Origin: Hymenobacter cheonanensis | GTDB taxonomy: Bacteria > Bacteroidota > Bacteroidia > Cytophagales > Hymenobacteraceae | Reading direction: 5' to 3' | Length of the DNA: 64,000 nt | NCBI RefSeq assembly: GCF_030581075.1 | Contig: NZ_JAUQSW010000007.1 | Location: 218,375 to 282,374 of the forward strand | Part shown: in pieces, positions 33,432-41,410 of the stretch | Position numbering within the stretch: the stretch's first letter is position 1 | How the letters are laid out: each line of letters opens with the position of its first letter | Position numbers and translations under genes: made by a program | Notes under the pieces: generated by a model | The model's database searches: none | What the model was told of the DNA's origin: nothing | Seen by the model: only the letters and a program-made list of their open reading frames with translations

Positions 33432-34283
33432 TCATTCCGACGCCCGCACCACCTGCCGCGCGCTGCCCAGGCCCTCGATACCCAGCTCCACCACATCGCC
33501 GGGGGCGAGGTAGCGCGGGGGCTTGAGGCCGCTGCCCACGCCGGCCGGCGTGCCGGTCGAAACGATGTCGCCGGGCAGCAGGGTCATAAACTGGCTGATG
33601 TAGCTGATGAGGTAGGGCACCCGGAAAATGAGGTTGGCGGTGTTGCCATTCTGGTATTGTTCGCCGTTTACCGAGAGCCAGATTTTGAGGCGGCTAGGGT
33701 TGAGCAGCTCGTCGGGGGTGGCTAGCCAGGGGCCGAGCGGCGCGAAGGTGTCGCAGCCCTTGCCCTTGTCCCAGGTGCCGCCGCGCTCCAGCTGGTAGGC
33801 GCGCTCGCTCACATCATTGAGCAGCACGTAGCCGGCAATGTACTGGGCCGCGTCGGCCTCGGCCACGTAGCTGGCCCGCTTGCGAATTACCACCGCCAGC
33901 TCGACTTCCCAATCGGTTTTCGCCGAGCCGCGGGGCAGGATAATGTCGTCGTTGGGACCGCTCAGCGAGGACGTGGCTTTCAGGAAAATAACCGGCTCGG
34001 TGGGCAAACCCAGGCCCATTTCCTGGGCGTGGTCGGTGTAGTTGAGGCCCGCGCACACGATTTTGGAGGGCCGCGCCACCGGCGGGCCTAGCCGGGTGGT
34101 GGGCGGAATGGGCAGCAGCAGCTCGCGCTGCACGTCCACAAACGCCGCCAGGCGCGCGAGGCCGTCGGAAGCAAAGAATTTTTCGTCGAAATCCTCGCCA
34201 AATTGGCTGAGGTCGTAGCGGTAGCCGTCGAGGACGATGCCGGGTTTTTCGTGGCCGGGCTGGCCGTGGCGAATGAGAAGCAT
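33432..34283 (-). CDS. fumarylacetoacetate hydrolase family protein
   Basis: A 283-residue FAH-superfamily enzyme cleaving or hydrating a 2-keto or diketo acid with a divalent metal. Segments: RPSKIVCAGLNYTDHAQEMG; FLKATSSLSGPNDDIILPRG; AKTDWEVELAVVIRKRASYV with metal-ligand Glu residues; and LLPGDIVSTGTPAGVGSGL. Bacteroidota members often act on 2-keto-3-deoxy acids of deoxy-sugars such as L-fuconate or L-rhamnonate; in a pectin locus rhamnose-derived acid is a plausible substrate, but this is inference. ATG 34283 (MLLIRHGQPG) is used. It sits between a repeat and the GH105 gene on the same strand. Confidence 0.85.
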   Translation of the reverse strand: MLLIRHGQPGHEKPGIVLDGYRYDLSQFGEDFDEKFFASDGLARLAAFVDVQRELLLPIPPTTRLGPPVARPSKIVCAGLNYTDHAQEMGLGLPTEPVIFLKATSSLSGPNDDIILPRGSAKTDWEVELAVVIRKRASYVAEADAAQYIAGYVLLNDVSERAYQLERGGTWDKGKGCDTFAPLGPWLATPDELLNPSRLKIWLSVNGEQYQNGNTANLIFRVPYLISYISQFMTLLPGDIVSTGTPAGVGSGLKPPRYLAPGDVVELGIEGLGSARQVVRASE

Positions 34284-34350
34284 AGCAAAAAAGGTGGAGG
34301 TAGCGGCCACAAGAACGGCAGGCGCGGCCCGGCGTTCGGGCGAGCGGCCG

Positions 34351-36264
34351 CTATTTCAGCAGCCAGCGCCCCAAATCCTTGCCCGCCTGGAAGTTCTCAT
34401 AGGTGGCCGGAATCTTGCGCCCGTCGGTGTACTCGTTGTACAGCCACGGGTCGCCGAGGGCGAAGACGCGGCCCTTGCCCAGCGTGGCCGTAGCCATTAT
34501 CACCTTGCCATTATTTGTTACCAAGGGCTGCGCGGGCGCGGTCAGGGCTAGCACCGACAGCTCTTTGATGTAGGCCGTTTTGGCGTTTTTGAATACCGCC
34601 GCGCCGCTCGCCAAATCCACGCGGCCCTGCTCAAACTGGCTGCCCTGCACCATGTTCACGCTCTGGTCGGTGAACTGAATGCCGAAGTTTTTGGCCAGGG
34701 TATTAAAGTGCTTGATTTCGCAGTTGGCCGTGTCGTTGGCCAGCAGCACCAGCGTGCCGCCGGCGCGCACCCAGTCGGCCACGGCCTTGCCATCGGCGGC
34801 CGAGATATAGCTGGGCTGCGGCGACTCCTTTTTGGTGTCGGGGTCCACTATCACGTACACATTCAGGCCCTTGAGGCTGGCGGCGGTGGGCGCGGCAGGC
34901 ACCGGCACGGTGCGGGCCCCTAGCTCGCGCAGCTGGTTGCCCCACAGCCAGAAGCCGCCGTGCGTGCGCTCCTCCCAGGTGTAATGCCACTGCTCGGGCT
35001 GGCCGGTGAAAGCGTTTTTGCGCGTTTCGTGGTTGAAATAGTAGTCGAGGCCCACGGTTTTGCCCTGGCCCAGCGCGTCTTCCTGGGCTATTTCCATCTC
35101 GGTGCTCGCCAGGATGAACGGCCCCACGCCCTTCAAGTCATTCTGGCGCAGCGGCTCGCTGAGGTAGTACTGGTAAGAGCCGTCGCGGTAGGGGTTGCCG
35201 CCCAGGCCGCCCACGCTCACGGTACCGTTGAGGGCTAGCGCGCCGTTTTCGGTGCTGATGAAAGTTTTCAGCAGCCCCTCGTATCCCTTGCGGGCCACGG
35301 CGGCGTACTTCTTATCGAGGTAGCCGAGCCGCACGCCCTTGGCCAGGGCGTACACAAACATACTGCTGCCCGAGGCTTCGGCGTAGTTGCCTTTCTGGCC
35401 CTCCTGGCCCAGCACGAGGCTCCAGGTGCCGGTTTTGGGGTCCTGATATTTGGCCAAAACCGGGGCTAGCCGCTGCAAATCCTGAGTAAGCTCGGCGCGG
35501 TGGGCATTGCCGGCGGGCAGATAATCGAGCACGTCCACGAGGGCCATGGCGTACCAGCCCACCGCGCGGTCCCAGGCTTGGGGCGAGAGGCCGGTAGCTT
35601 TATCGGCCCATTTTTGCTCGCGGCTTTCGTCGTAGCCGTGGCGCAGCAGGCCGGTTTTGGGGTCGCGCAGGTGCTTTTCGATGAGCGCAAACTGCTTGGC
35701 TACGTCGTCGAGGCCGGCCTGGTCGCCGGTTAGCACGCTATACTGGGCGTAGAAGGGCTCGGCCATGTAGAGGCCATCGAGCCACATCTGGTTGGGATAC
35801 ACCTTCTTGTGCCAGAAGCCGCCCTCCTTGGTGCGCGGCTGGCTGGCCAGTTGCTTGCGCAGGGTAGCGGCGGCCAGCCGGTACTTCTCATTATTGGGTA
35901 CCGACAGCTGGCTTAGCAGCAGCAGCGCCGGGCCAGTAGCCAGGTTATCAAGCGTGTAGTCTTCGGCCTTGTAGGTGCGGATGCTGCCGTCCTGCTGCAC
36001 AAACTGGTCGAGGTCTTTCTGGATGTAGGTGAAGTAGCGGCCATCGCCGGTGCGCTCCCACACGCGCTCCAAGGCCTTCAGCATCAGGCCCTGCTCGTAA
36101 TCCCAGCGGGCCGTTTTGCGGTTGCCGATAACGATGGAGTCGGGGTGCTGGGCGATGAAGGCATCGGCCATGCGCTGCGACAGGGCGGCCGGCGCATTCT
36201 GGGCCGGGGCCAGCAGCGGCAGGGCTAGCGCGGCGGCGAGGAAAAGGCGGGTGGGAGTGGACAT
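34351..36264 (-). CDS. GH105 unsaturated (rhamno)galacturonyl hydrolase with C-terminal GATase-like domain
   Basis: A 637-residue exported protein (signal MSTPTRLFLAAALALPLLAP). Residues about 25-380 are a GH105/GH88 (alpha/alpha)6 barrel: YEQGLMLKALERVWERTGDG, KVYPNQMWLDGLYMAEPFYA, LSPQAWDRAVGWYAMALVDV, ASGSSMFVYALAKGVRLGYL. It removes the terminal unsaturated uronate left by lyases. Residues about 465-637 are a second domain (GLNVYVIVDPDTKKESPQPS; WVRAGGTLVLLANDTANCE; GKGRVFALGDPWLYNEYTDG) with the DUF4350/GATase-1-like pattern of a Rossmann-type fold, probably non-catalytic. The family is usually about 370 residues, so the C-terminal addition is notable. Confidence 0.9.
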   Translation of the reverse strand: MSTPTRLFLAAALALPLLAPAQNAPAALSQRMADAFIAQHPDSIVIGNRKTARWDYEQGLMLKALERVWERTGDGRYFTYIQKDLDQFVQQDGSIRTYKAEDYTLDNLATGPALLLLSQLSVPNNEKYRLAAATLRKQLASQPRTKEGGFWHKKVYPNQMWLDGLYMAEPFYAQYSVLTGDQAGLDDVAKQFALIEKHLRDPKTGLLRHGYDESREQKWADKATGLSPQAWDRAVGWYAMALVDVLDYLPAGNAHRAELTQDLQRLAPVLAKYQDPKTGTWSLVLGQEGQKGNYAEASGSSMFVYALAKGVRLGYLDKKYAAVARKGYEGLLKTFISTENGALALNGTVSVGGLGGNPYRDGSYQYYLSEPLRQNDLKGVGPFILASTEMEIAQEDALGQGKTVGLDYYFNHETRKNAFTGQPEQWHYTWEERTHGGFWLWGNQLRELGARTVPVPAAPTAASLKGLNVYVIVDPDTKKESPQPSYISAADGKAVADWVRAGGTLVLLANDTANCEIKHFNTLAKNFGIQFTDQSVNMVQGSQFEQGRVDLASGAAVFKNAKTAYIKELSVLALTAPAQPLVTNNGKVIMATATLGKGRVFALGDPWLYNEYTDGRKIPATYENFQAGKDLGRWLLK

Positions 36265-36282
36265 GTAGTAGAAAGGCGGCTG

Positions 36283-36415
36283 CCATGGCGAGCCTGCGAA
36301 GCACCCGAAGGACAGCGCAGCTAATCTTTCCTTGCCGTTGGCATCGTTGAATGATTACCCCTGGCAACAAGGAAAGATTGCCGCGCTCCGCGTTGCTGCG
36401 TTCGCCATGACAGAC
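36283..36415. repeat. diverged palindromic repeat
   Basis: An outer GCCATGGCGAGCCTGCGAAG is mirrored by CGTTCGCCATGACAG, and inner AATCTTTCCTTG pairs with CAAGGAAAGATT. It resembles the TGTCATTGCGAG family but has a different interior and more mismatches. Confidence 0.6.
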
Positions 36416-36432
36416 GGGGATTTAATAGTTGG

Positions 36433-38124
36433 TTACTTCGCCGCCACCTGCACCACCTTTTTACCTACCTTATCGCCTAGCTCCAGGCCTTTTTTGGCGA
36501 GCTTGGTATTGGTGTTGGTAAGGCGGATGTCCTGGCTGCGGTCGCCGCTCACGCGCAGCAGCAGGTCGGCGCCGCTGGCGTATTTGATGCCATCAAGGCT
36601 GATATTCCGGCTGTTCTGCACTTCCAGCACCGGCCTGGTTTCGGTGGTGAGCAGCGTCACGTTTTTGAGGCGAATATTTTCGGCTTCCTGGCACAGCATC
36701 CCTTTCTGGCTCTCAATCACCACGTTTTCGAGACTGATATCCTTGATGCTCATCTCGGGCAGGCCGCGCACCAGGATGCCGGTTTCGGCGCCCTTGCAGG
36801 TCACGTTTTTGATGTAGAAGTGCTGGAACTGCGGCGTGCCCTCGCCCAGCGGCTGGGCCGCGATAACGGGCGGCGCCGCCGACTCGCCGGCCTGCGGCAC
36901 GGGGTCTTTGGCGGCGTAGTACATATCGAAGAGGATAGCCTGGCCGGCAATGTCGGTCATGGTGATGCCATCGACCCAGATATTTTCGACCATGCCACCG
37001 CGCCCGCGCGCCGTTTTGAAGCGCAGGCCCACGTCGGTGCCCTGGAAAGTGCAGTTGCGCACCACCAGGTTGCGCACGCCGCCCGACATTTCGGAGCCAA
37101 TCACGAAGCCGCCGTGGGCACTGTACACCTTGCAGTTCTGGATGAGGAAATTCTCGGTGGGTACGCCGCGGCGGCGGCCTTCCTCGTCGCGCCCGCTCTT
37201 GATGCACAGGCCGTCGTCGCCCACGCTAAACACGCAGTCGTCGAGCACGCCGTTGCGGCACGATTCTACGTCGATGGCGTCGGTGTTCTGGCCGTACCAG
37301 GGGTTGCGGGCCGTCACGCGGCGCACCGTAATATCCTGGCACAGCAGCGGGTGAATGGTCCAGGCCGGCGAATTCTGAATGGTGAAGCCTTCGAGCAGAA
37401 TCTGCTTGCAGTCGGTCAGGCTCAGCATATTAGGCCGCAGGAAATCACGAATATCGTCGAAGTCGCCGGGGTTCAGGCTCTTGCGCGGCGTGCCGGCCGC
37501 GGCCAGCATATTGCCTTTGAGCGAGCTGGCCGAGGGGTACCACGAGTCCTTCTTCTCATTGAGCACGCCGCCCGAGGCCAGCAGCTTTTTCCACTCGCCC
37601 TCGTTGAGCTTGCTTTTCTTAACGGGCCGCCAGCTGTCGCCGGCCCCGTCGAAGGTGCCGTTGCCGGTGATGGCAATGTTGGCTAGCCCCACGCCCGAAA
37701 TCGGCGCCTGGCTGCGGATGGCTTCCTCGCCTTCCCAGGTGGTTTTGATGAGCGGGTACTGCAAGTGGTCGGTCGTGAACTGCACCAGCGCGCCGGTGGC
37801 CAGGTGCAGGTTCACGTTGTTTTGCAGCACGATGGGCCCCGTGAGCCACAGGCCGGCGGGTACCAGCACCGTGCCGCCGCCTGCCTGCGTGCAGGCCATA
37901 ATGGCCTGCTGAAACGCCTGCGTGTTCAGCGTCTGGCCATCGGCCACGGCCCCGTACTTCTGAATAGTAAAGGTGTCGGCCTTGAAGCGCACCTGGCGCA
38001 CGGCGGGCAGCGTGGGCGGGGCCGGCTGGCTGGGGGCCGGGCGGCCGCTCTGGCCGTGGCTGGGGGCAGCCTGCCAGGCCGCCAGGGCCAGCAGCAGGCC
38101 GGGCAACAATGCAAAACGGGTCAT
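36433..38124 (-). CDS. polygalacturonase-like glycoside hydrolase (GH28)
   Basis: A 563-residue exported right-handed beta-helix hydrolase. Signal MTRFALLPGLLLALAAWQAA, then FTIQKYGAVADGQTLNTQAF and GGGTVLVPAGLWLTGPIVLQ, the standard GH28 N-terminus. Catalytic region: NTDAIDVESCRNGVLDDCVF, SVGDDGLCIKSGRDEEGRRR (paired Asp) and YSAHGGFVIGSEMSGGVRNL (GHG-like His). It likely releases galacturonate units from pectin fragments. ATG 38124 is used rather than 38208. A palindromic LacI-type site lies 155-190 bases upstream. Confidence 0.92.
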   Translation of the reverse strand: MTRFALLPGLLLALAAWQAAPSHGQSGRPAPSQPAPPTLPAVRQVRFKADTFTIQKYGAVADGQTLNTQAFQQAIMACTQAGGGTVLVPAGLWLTGPIVLQNNVNLHLATGALVQFTTDHLQYPLIKTTWEGEEAIRSQAPISGVGLANIAITGNGTFDGAGDSWRPVKKSKLNEGEWKKLLASGGVLNEKKDSWYPSASSLKGNMLAAAGTPRKSLNPGDFDDIRDFLRPNMLSLTDCKQILLEGFTIQNSPAWTIHPLLCQDITVRRVTARNPWYGQNTDAIDVESCRNGVLDDCVFSVGDDGLCIKSGRDEEGRRRGVPTENFLIQNCKVYSAHGGFVIGSEMSGGVRNLVVRNCTFQGTDVGLRFKTARGRGGMVENIWVDGITMTDIAGQAILFDMYYAAKDPVPQAGESAAPPVIAAQPLGEGTPQFQHFYIKNVTCKGAETGILVRGLPEMSIKDISLENVVIESQKGMLCQEAENIRLKNVTLLTTETRPVLEVQNSRNISLDGIKYASGADLLLRVSGDRSQDIRLTNTNTKLAKKGLELGDKVGKKVVQVAAK

Positions 38125-38501
38125 ATTAGCTACAATAAGCGGCGGGTGGGAGCGCGCAGCAGCCGGGCCACTGCTGGGCAATAAACAGCGTGAGAAAAAG
38201 CCAGCCACCTGCGCAAGCCAGGCTTCGGCAGCGGAATACTAGGCCCGCTGGCGGGCATCTGCAAGCGCAGCCCCCGATTTATTTGCGCTATCGTTGCCGG
38301 CAACGTTGCCGCCCGGCTGCGCGAGGACACTGGCTGCCTGGTGCCACGAGCGGCCGGGCCCGGTGCTACCGGCCAGGGTAGAAAGTCAGAATCTCGCTAG
38401 AATAGGCCGCTAGGTTTGTCGGCCGCCGCAAAAAACGGCCGGGCAGCAGCAAAAAGCGGCTGGTTCGCGTAGAGCGCATTTCATTACCTTACTGTTACCC
38501 C
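38125..38501. other. intergenic region between GH28 and PAP2 genes
   Basis: This 377-base gap between divergent genes carries operator site B (38278-38310) and, nearer the plus-strand gene, TAGGTTTG at 38411-38418, an exact TAnnTTTG box about 84 bases upstream of the PAP2 start. No coding frame is supported. Confidence 0.5.
38278..38310. promoter_or_regulatory. LacI-family operator, site B (GH28)
   Basis: CGTTGCCGGCAACG is a perfect 14-bp palindrome in the same context as site A: TTTATTTGCGC-n-ATCGTT-nn-CGG-n-AACGTT-n-CC. Two occurrences of a 33-base word in pectin-gene promoters are unlikely by chance and imply a shared regulator. Confidence 0.75.
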
Positions 38502-39326
38502 ATGCGCTCATTTTTCTCTGCTTCCCGCGCCGTGCTGCTAGGCCTGCTGCTGAGCAGCACGACGCCCGTGCTGGCCCAGGTGCCCCTCAACCCCGCTGCT
38601 ACCCCTGCTCCCGCCGACACCACCCACAAATACGAAAACCCAGCCGGCGTGCCGGCGTCAGTCAAGCAGCCTTTTTTCAAGAGCAAACTGTTTAAGGCCG
38701 TGGCTATTCCGGCGGTGCTCATTGGCTACGGGGCCTATACGTTTAACGGCGGCGGCTTTTATACCAATCAGGAGGCGCAGCGCGACATTCACCGCATCTT
38801 CCCGTCGTCGCAAACGCGCGTGGCCGACCTCCTCATCTTCGTGCCTTACCTCGAGCTGGGGGCGGTGGCGCTGGCGGGCGTCGAGGGCCGCAACGACCGC
38901 ATTAACACCCTGCTCATCATTGCCAAAAGTGAGGCCATTATGCTGGGCAGCACCTTCCTGGTGAAGGCCGTGAGCCACGAGGAGCGGCCCGATGGCTCGG
39001 ATAACCTCTCGTTTCCGTCGGGCCACACGGCGCAGGCGTTTCTGGCGGCCAGCATCGTGCACACCGAGTTCAGAGACAAAAGCCAGTGGTACGGCATCGG
39101 GGCCTACACGGTGGCTACCAGCGTGGCCGTGCTGCGCATGGTGGTGGATAAGCACTGGCAGAGCGATGTAGTGGCCGGTGCGGGCTTCGGCATCTTGTCG
39201 GCCCACCTGGGCTACCTCACGCACCGCAATCGCTGGGGCCGCAAGTCCATCGGCCGCGACATTGGCGTGATGCCCACTTACTACGGCAACACGCCCGGCC
39301 TGTGCCTCACGTGGCGCCCCCGCTAG
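38502..39326 (+). CDS. PAP2-family phosphatase
   Basis: A 274-residue exported or membrane-attached acid phosphatase/lipid-phosphate phosphatase. Signal MRSFFSASRAVLLGLLLSST. The three-part active site is visible: KAVSHEERPDGSD (K-x6-RP), LSFPSGHTAQAFLAA (PSGH), and SVAVLRMVVDKHWQSDVVAG (SR-x5-H-x3-D-like; Ser-Arg is replaced by LRM, but the Arg, His and Asp spacing is kept). One or two hydrophobic helices are present. Substrate is probably undecaprenyl diphosphate or a phospholipid phosphate; it is not obviously part of the pectin regulon. Confidence 0.88.
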   Translation: MRSFFSASRAVLLGLLLSSTTPVLAQVPLNPAATPAPADTTHKYENPAGVPASVKQPFFKSKLFKAVAIPAVLIGYGAYTFNGGGFYTNQEAQRDIHRIFPSSQTRVADLLIFVPYLELGAVALAGVEGRNDRINTLLIIAKSEAIMLGSTFLVKAVSHEERPDGSDNLSFPSGHTAQAFLAASIVHTEFRDKSQWYGIGAYTVATSVAVLRMVVDKHWQSDVVAGAGFGILSAHLGYLTHRNRWGRKSIGRDIGVMPTYYGNTPGLCLTWRPR

Positions 39327-39473
39327 GCTAGCCCGGCTGGCCGGAAAGGCGGCGCCTTTTCTTAAGAGTTGGTAAAGTTTGGCCCTTCGGCGGCAGCAAA
39401 CCCAGCGGGGTGCTTTCGTTAGCCGTTGTAGGGCAGACAAGAAATATACCAACTGCCGTTTCCCGGCCCAGCC

Positions 39474-40487
39474 ATGAAAACCCTGCTGCCCCTGCTGCTG
39501 AGCGCCAGCCTCTGCCAGGCCCAAACGCCCGCCCCGCCTGCCTACCAGGTGGCCGCTACCTGGCCGGTAAGCGGCCAGGGGGGCTGGGACTACCTCAGCG
39601 CCGACCCGGTGGGCCAGCGCCTCTACGTAGCGCACGGCACCCAGGTAGAGGTGCTCGACCTGGCCACCGGCCGGCTGGTGGGCACCATTGCCGACACGCC
39701 GGGCGTGCATGGCGTGCTGGTGGTGCCCGCGCTGGGCAAAGGGTTTATTACGTGCGGTCGCAACGATGCCGTCCGGGTTTTTGACCCCAAAACCCTGCAA
39801 GTGACGGCCACCGTGCCCACCGGCACCAAGCCCGCTGCCCTGCTCTACGACCCAGCCAGCGGCCGGCTCTTCGTTTTCAACAACGGCACTACCACGGCCA
39901 CGGTGCTCGAAGCGGCTACTGCCAGGGTAGTGGGCACCGCCGAGCTGGGCGGCGCCCCCGAAACCGGCGTAAGCGACGGCAAGGGCACCATCTTCGTTAA
40001 CCTCGCAGACCGCAGCGAGGTGGTGGCCTTCGATGCCAAAACCCTGGCCGTGAAGCACCGCTGGCCGCTAGCCCCCGGCGAAAACCCCAGCGGCCTGGCC
40101 CTCGACCCGGTGCACCACCGCCTGTTTAGCGTGTGCGCCAACGGGCAGCTGCTCGTGCTCAGCGCCGAAAACGGCGAGAAGCTGGCCGAGCTGCCCATCG
40201 GCGGCGGGGCCGACGGGGTGGTGTTTGACCCGGGGCGGCAGGTGGCGCTCATTTCCAACGGCAGCGGTAGCCTTACGGTGGTGCGGGAGGAAAGCCCGGG
40301 TACCTTTCGCGTGGTGCAAACCCTGGCCACGGCGCGCGGTGCCCGCACCATCAGCCTCGACCCCCGCACGCACCGCGCCTTTTTGCCTGCCGCCGAGCTG
40401 GGCCCGGCCCCGGCGGCCGTAGCCGGCGGCAGCCGGCCCCGGCCTAGTATCGTGCCGGGCACGTTTCGGATTCTGGTGGTAAAATAG
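39474..40487 (+). CDS. YncE-like beta-propeller protein
   Basis: A 337-residue exported protein with signal MKTLLPLLLSASLCQAQTPA. The mature part is a seven-bladed beta-propeller of the YncE/NHL type, with repeated strands such as GQRLYVAHGTQVEVLDLATG, GKGFITCGRNDAVRVFDPKT, SGRLFVFNNGTTTATVLEAA and HHRLFSVCANGQLLVLSAEN. Such proteins bind ligands or partners rather than catalyse, and function is not assigned. It is preceded by 147 bases without recognised features and followed by a GC-rich stretch. Confidence 0.8.
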   Translation: MKTLLPLLLSASLCQAQTPAPPAYQVAATWPVSGQGGWDYLSADPVGQRLYVAHGTQVEVLDLATGRLVGTIADTPGVHGVLVVPALGKGFITCGRNDAVRVFDPKTLQVTATVPTGTKPAALLYDPASGRLFVFNNGTTTATVLEAATARVVGTAELGGAPETGVSDGKGTIFVNLADRSEVVAFDAKTLAVKHRWPLAPGENPSGLALDPVHHRLFSVCANGQLLVLSAENGEKLAELPIGGGADGVVFDPGRQVALISNGSGSLTVVREESPGTFRVVQTLATARGARTISLDPRTHRAFLPAAELGPAPAAVAGGSRPRPSIVPGTFRILVVK

Positions 40488-40635
40488 CGGCTGCCCGGCA
40501 GCAAGCCAGGCAAGCTAAAGGGCCCGCTGCCTGGCCGGGCAAAGATGAAAATTGTATGAGGAAATTCTGAGTCTCCCGATTTACTTCAGAATCATCGCCT
40601 TCTTTCGTGTGCTGAACTACCCACCCACCTTAGCC

Positions 40636-41313
40636 ATGAAAATACTGCTAGTCGAAGACGAGCCGGCCCTGCGCTCTACCCTCATCGAAGCCCTGCGCCA
40701 GGGCGGCTACGTGGTAGAGGTAGCCGCTGATTATGCCCAAGCCTACGATAAAATAAAGGTGTACCGCTACGACTGCGTGCTGCTCGACCTGACGCTGCCC
40801 GACGGCAACGGCCTCGACCTGCTGCGGGCCCTCAAGGCCGACAGCTCGCCGGCGGGTGTGCTCGTGATTTCGGCCCGCGATAGCCTCGACGACCGCGTGG
40901 CCGGCCTCGACCTGGGCGCCGACGACTACCTGGTGAAGCCTTTTCACCTCTCGGAGCTGAATGCCCGGCTGCGGGCCATCATCCGCCGGCGGCGATTTCA
41001 AGGGCACAACCACTTGATATTTCGCGACCTGGTAGTGTGGCCCGACCAGGCCGAGGTGCTGGTGCACGGCGAGCAGCTAGCCCTCACGCGCAAGGAATAC
41101 GACCTGCTGCTGTACCTGCTGGCCAACCCCGGCCGCGTGCTCACCAAGGAGGCCATTGCCGAGCACCTGTGCGGCGATTCGGTAGATGCCGCCGACTCGT
41201 TTGACTTCATCTATACCCACCTCAAAAACCTGCGCAAGAAGCTACAGGAAAAGGGCGCCGAAAACTACATCCGCACCATGTACGGCGTGGGCTACAAGCT
41301 GAGCGCGGAGTAG
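40636..41313 (+). CDS. OmpR-family response regulator
   Basis: A 225-residue DNA-binding response regulator. The receiver (residues 1-115) has the acidic pair in MKILLVEDEPALRSTLIEAL, phospho-acceptor Asp51 in DCVLLDLTLPDGNGLDLL, and Lys101 in YLVKPFHLSELNARL. The C-terminal winged helix contains LTRKEYDLLLYLLANPGRVL and FIYTHLKNLRKKLQEKGAEN. ATG 40636 is used; an upstream in-frame start at 40552 adds an unrelated segment. It is followed 97 bases later by a sensor kinase, its probable partner. Confidence 0.95.
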   Translation: MKILLVEDEPALRSTLIEALRQGGYVVEVAADYAQAYDKIKVYRYDCVLLDLTLPDGNGLDLLRALKADSSPAGVLVISARDSLDDRVAGLDLGADDYLVKPFHLSELNARLRAIIRRRRFQGHNHLIFRDLVVWPDQAEVLVHGEQLALTRKEYDLLLYLLANPGRVLTKEAIAEHLCGDSVDAADSFDFIYTHLKNLRKKLQEKGAENYIRTMYGVGYKLSAE

Positions 41314-41410
41314 GTGAGAAGTTGAGCAATGCGGGCAATGCGCATACGGTCATCCTAACTTCATCGCTCCTAGTACTCAAATTACGCAACCTTACTCCCC
41401 TCATTAAGGC

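Noticed and set aside
38658..40058. A 466-codon open frame on the minus strand
   Set aside because: It runs antisense across the PAP2 and YncE-like genes, which have clear motifs and signal peptides; long shadow frames are common at this GC content.
40488..40635. A regulatory RNA before the response regulator
   Set aside because: Only weak GC-rich hairpins are visible (GCCCGGC-type), with no conserved riboswitch core that I can recognise.
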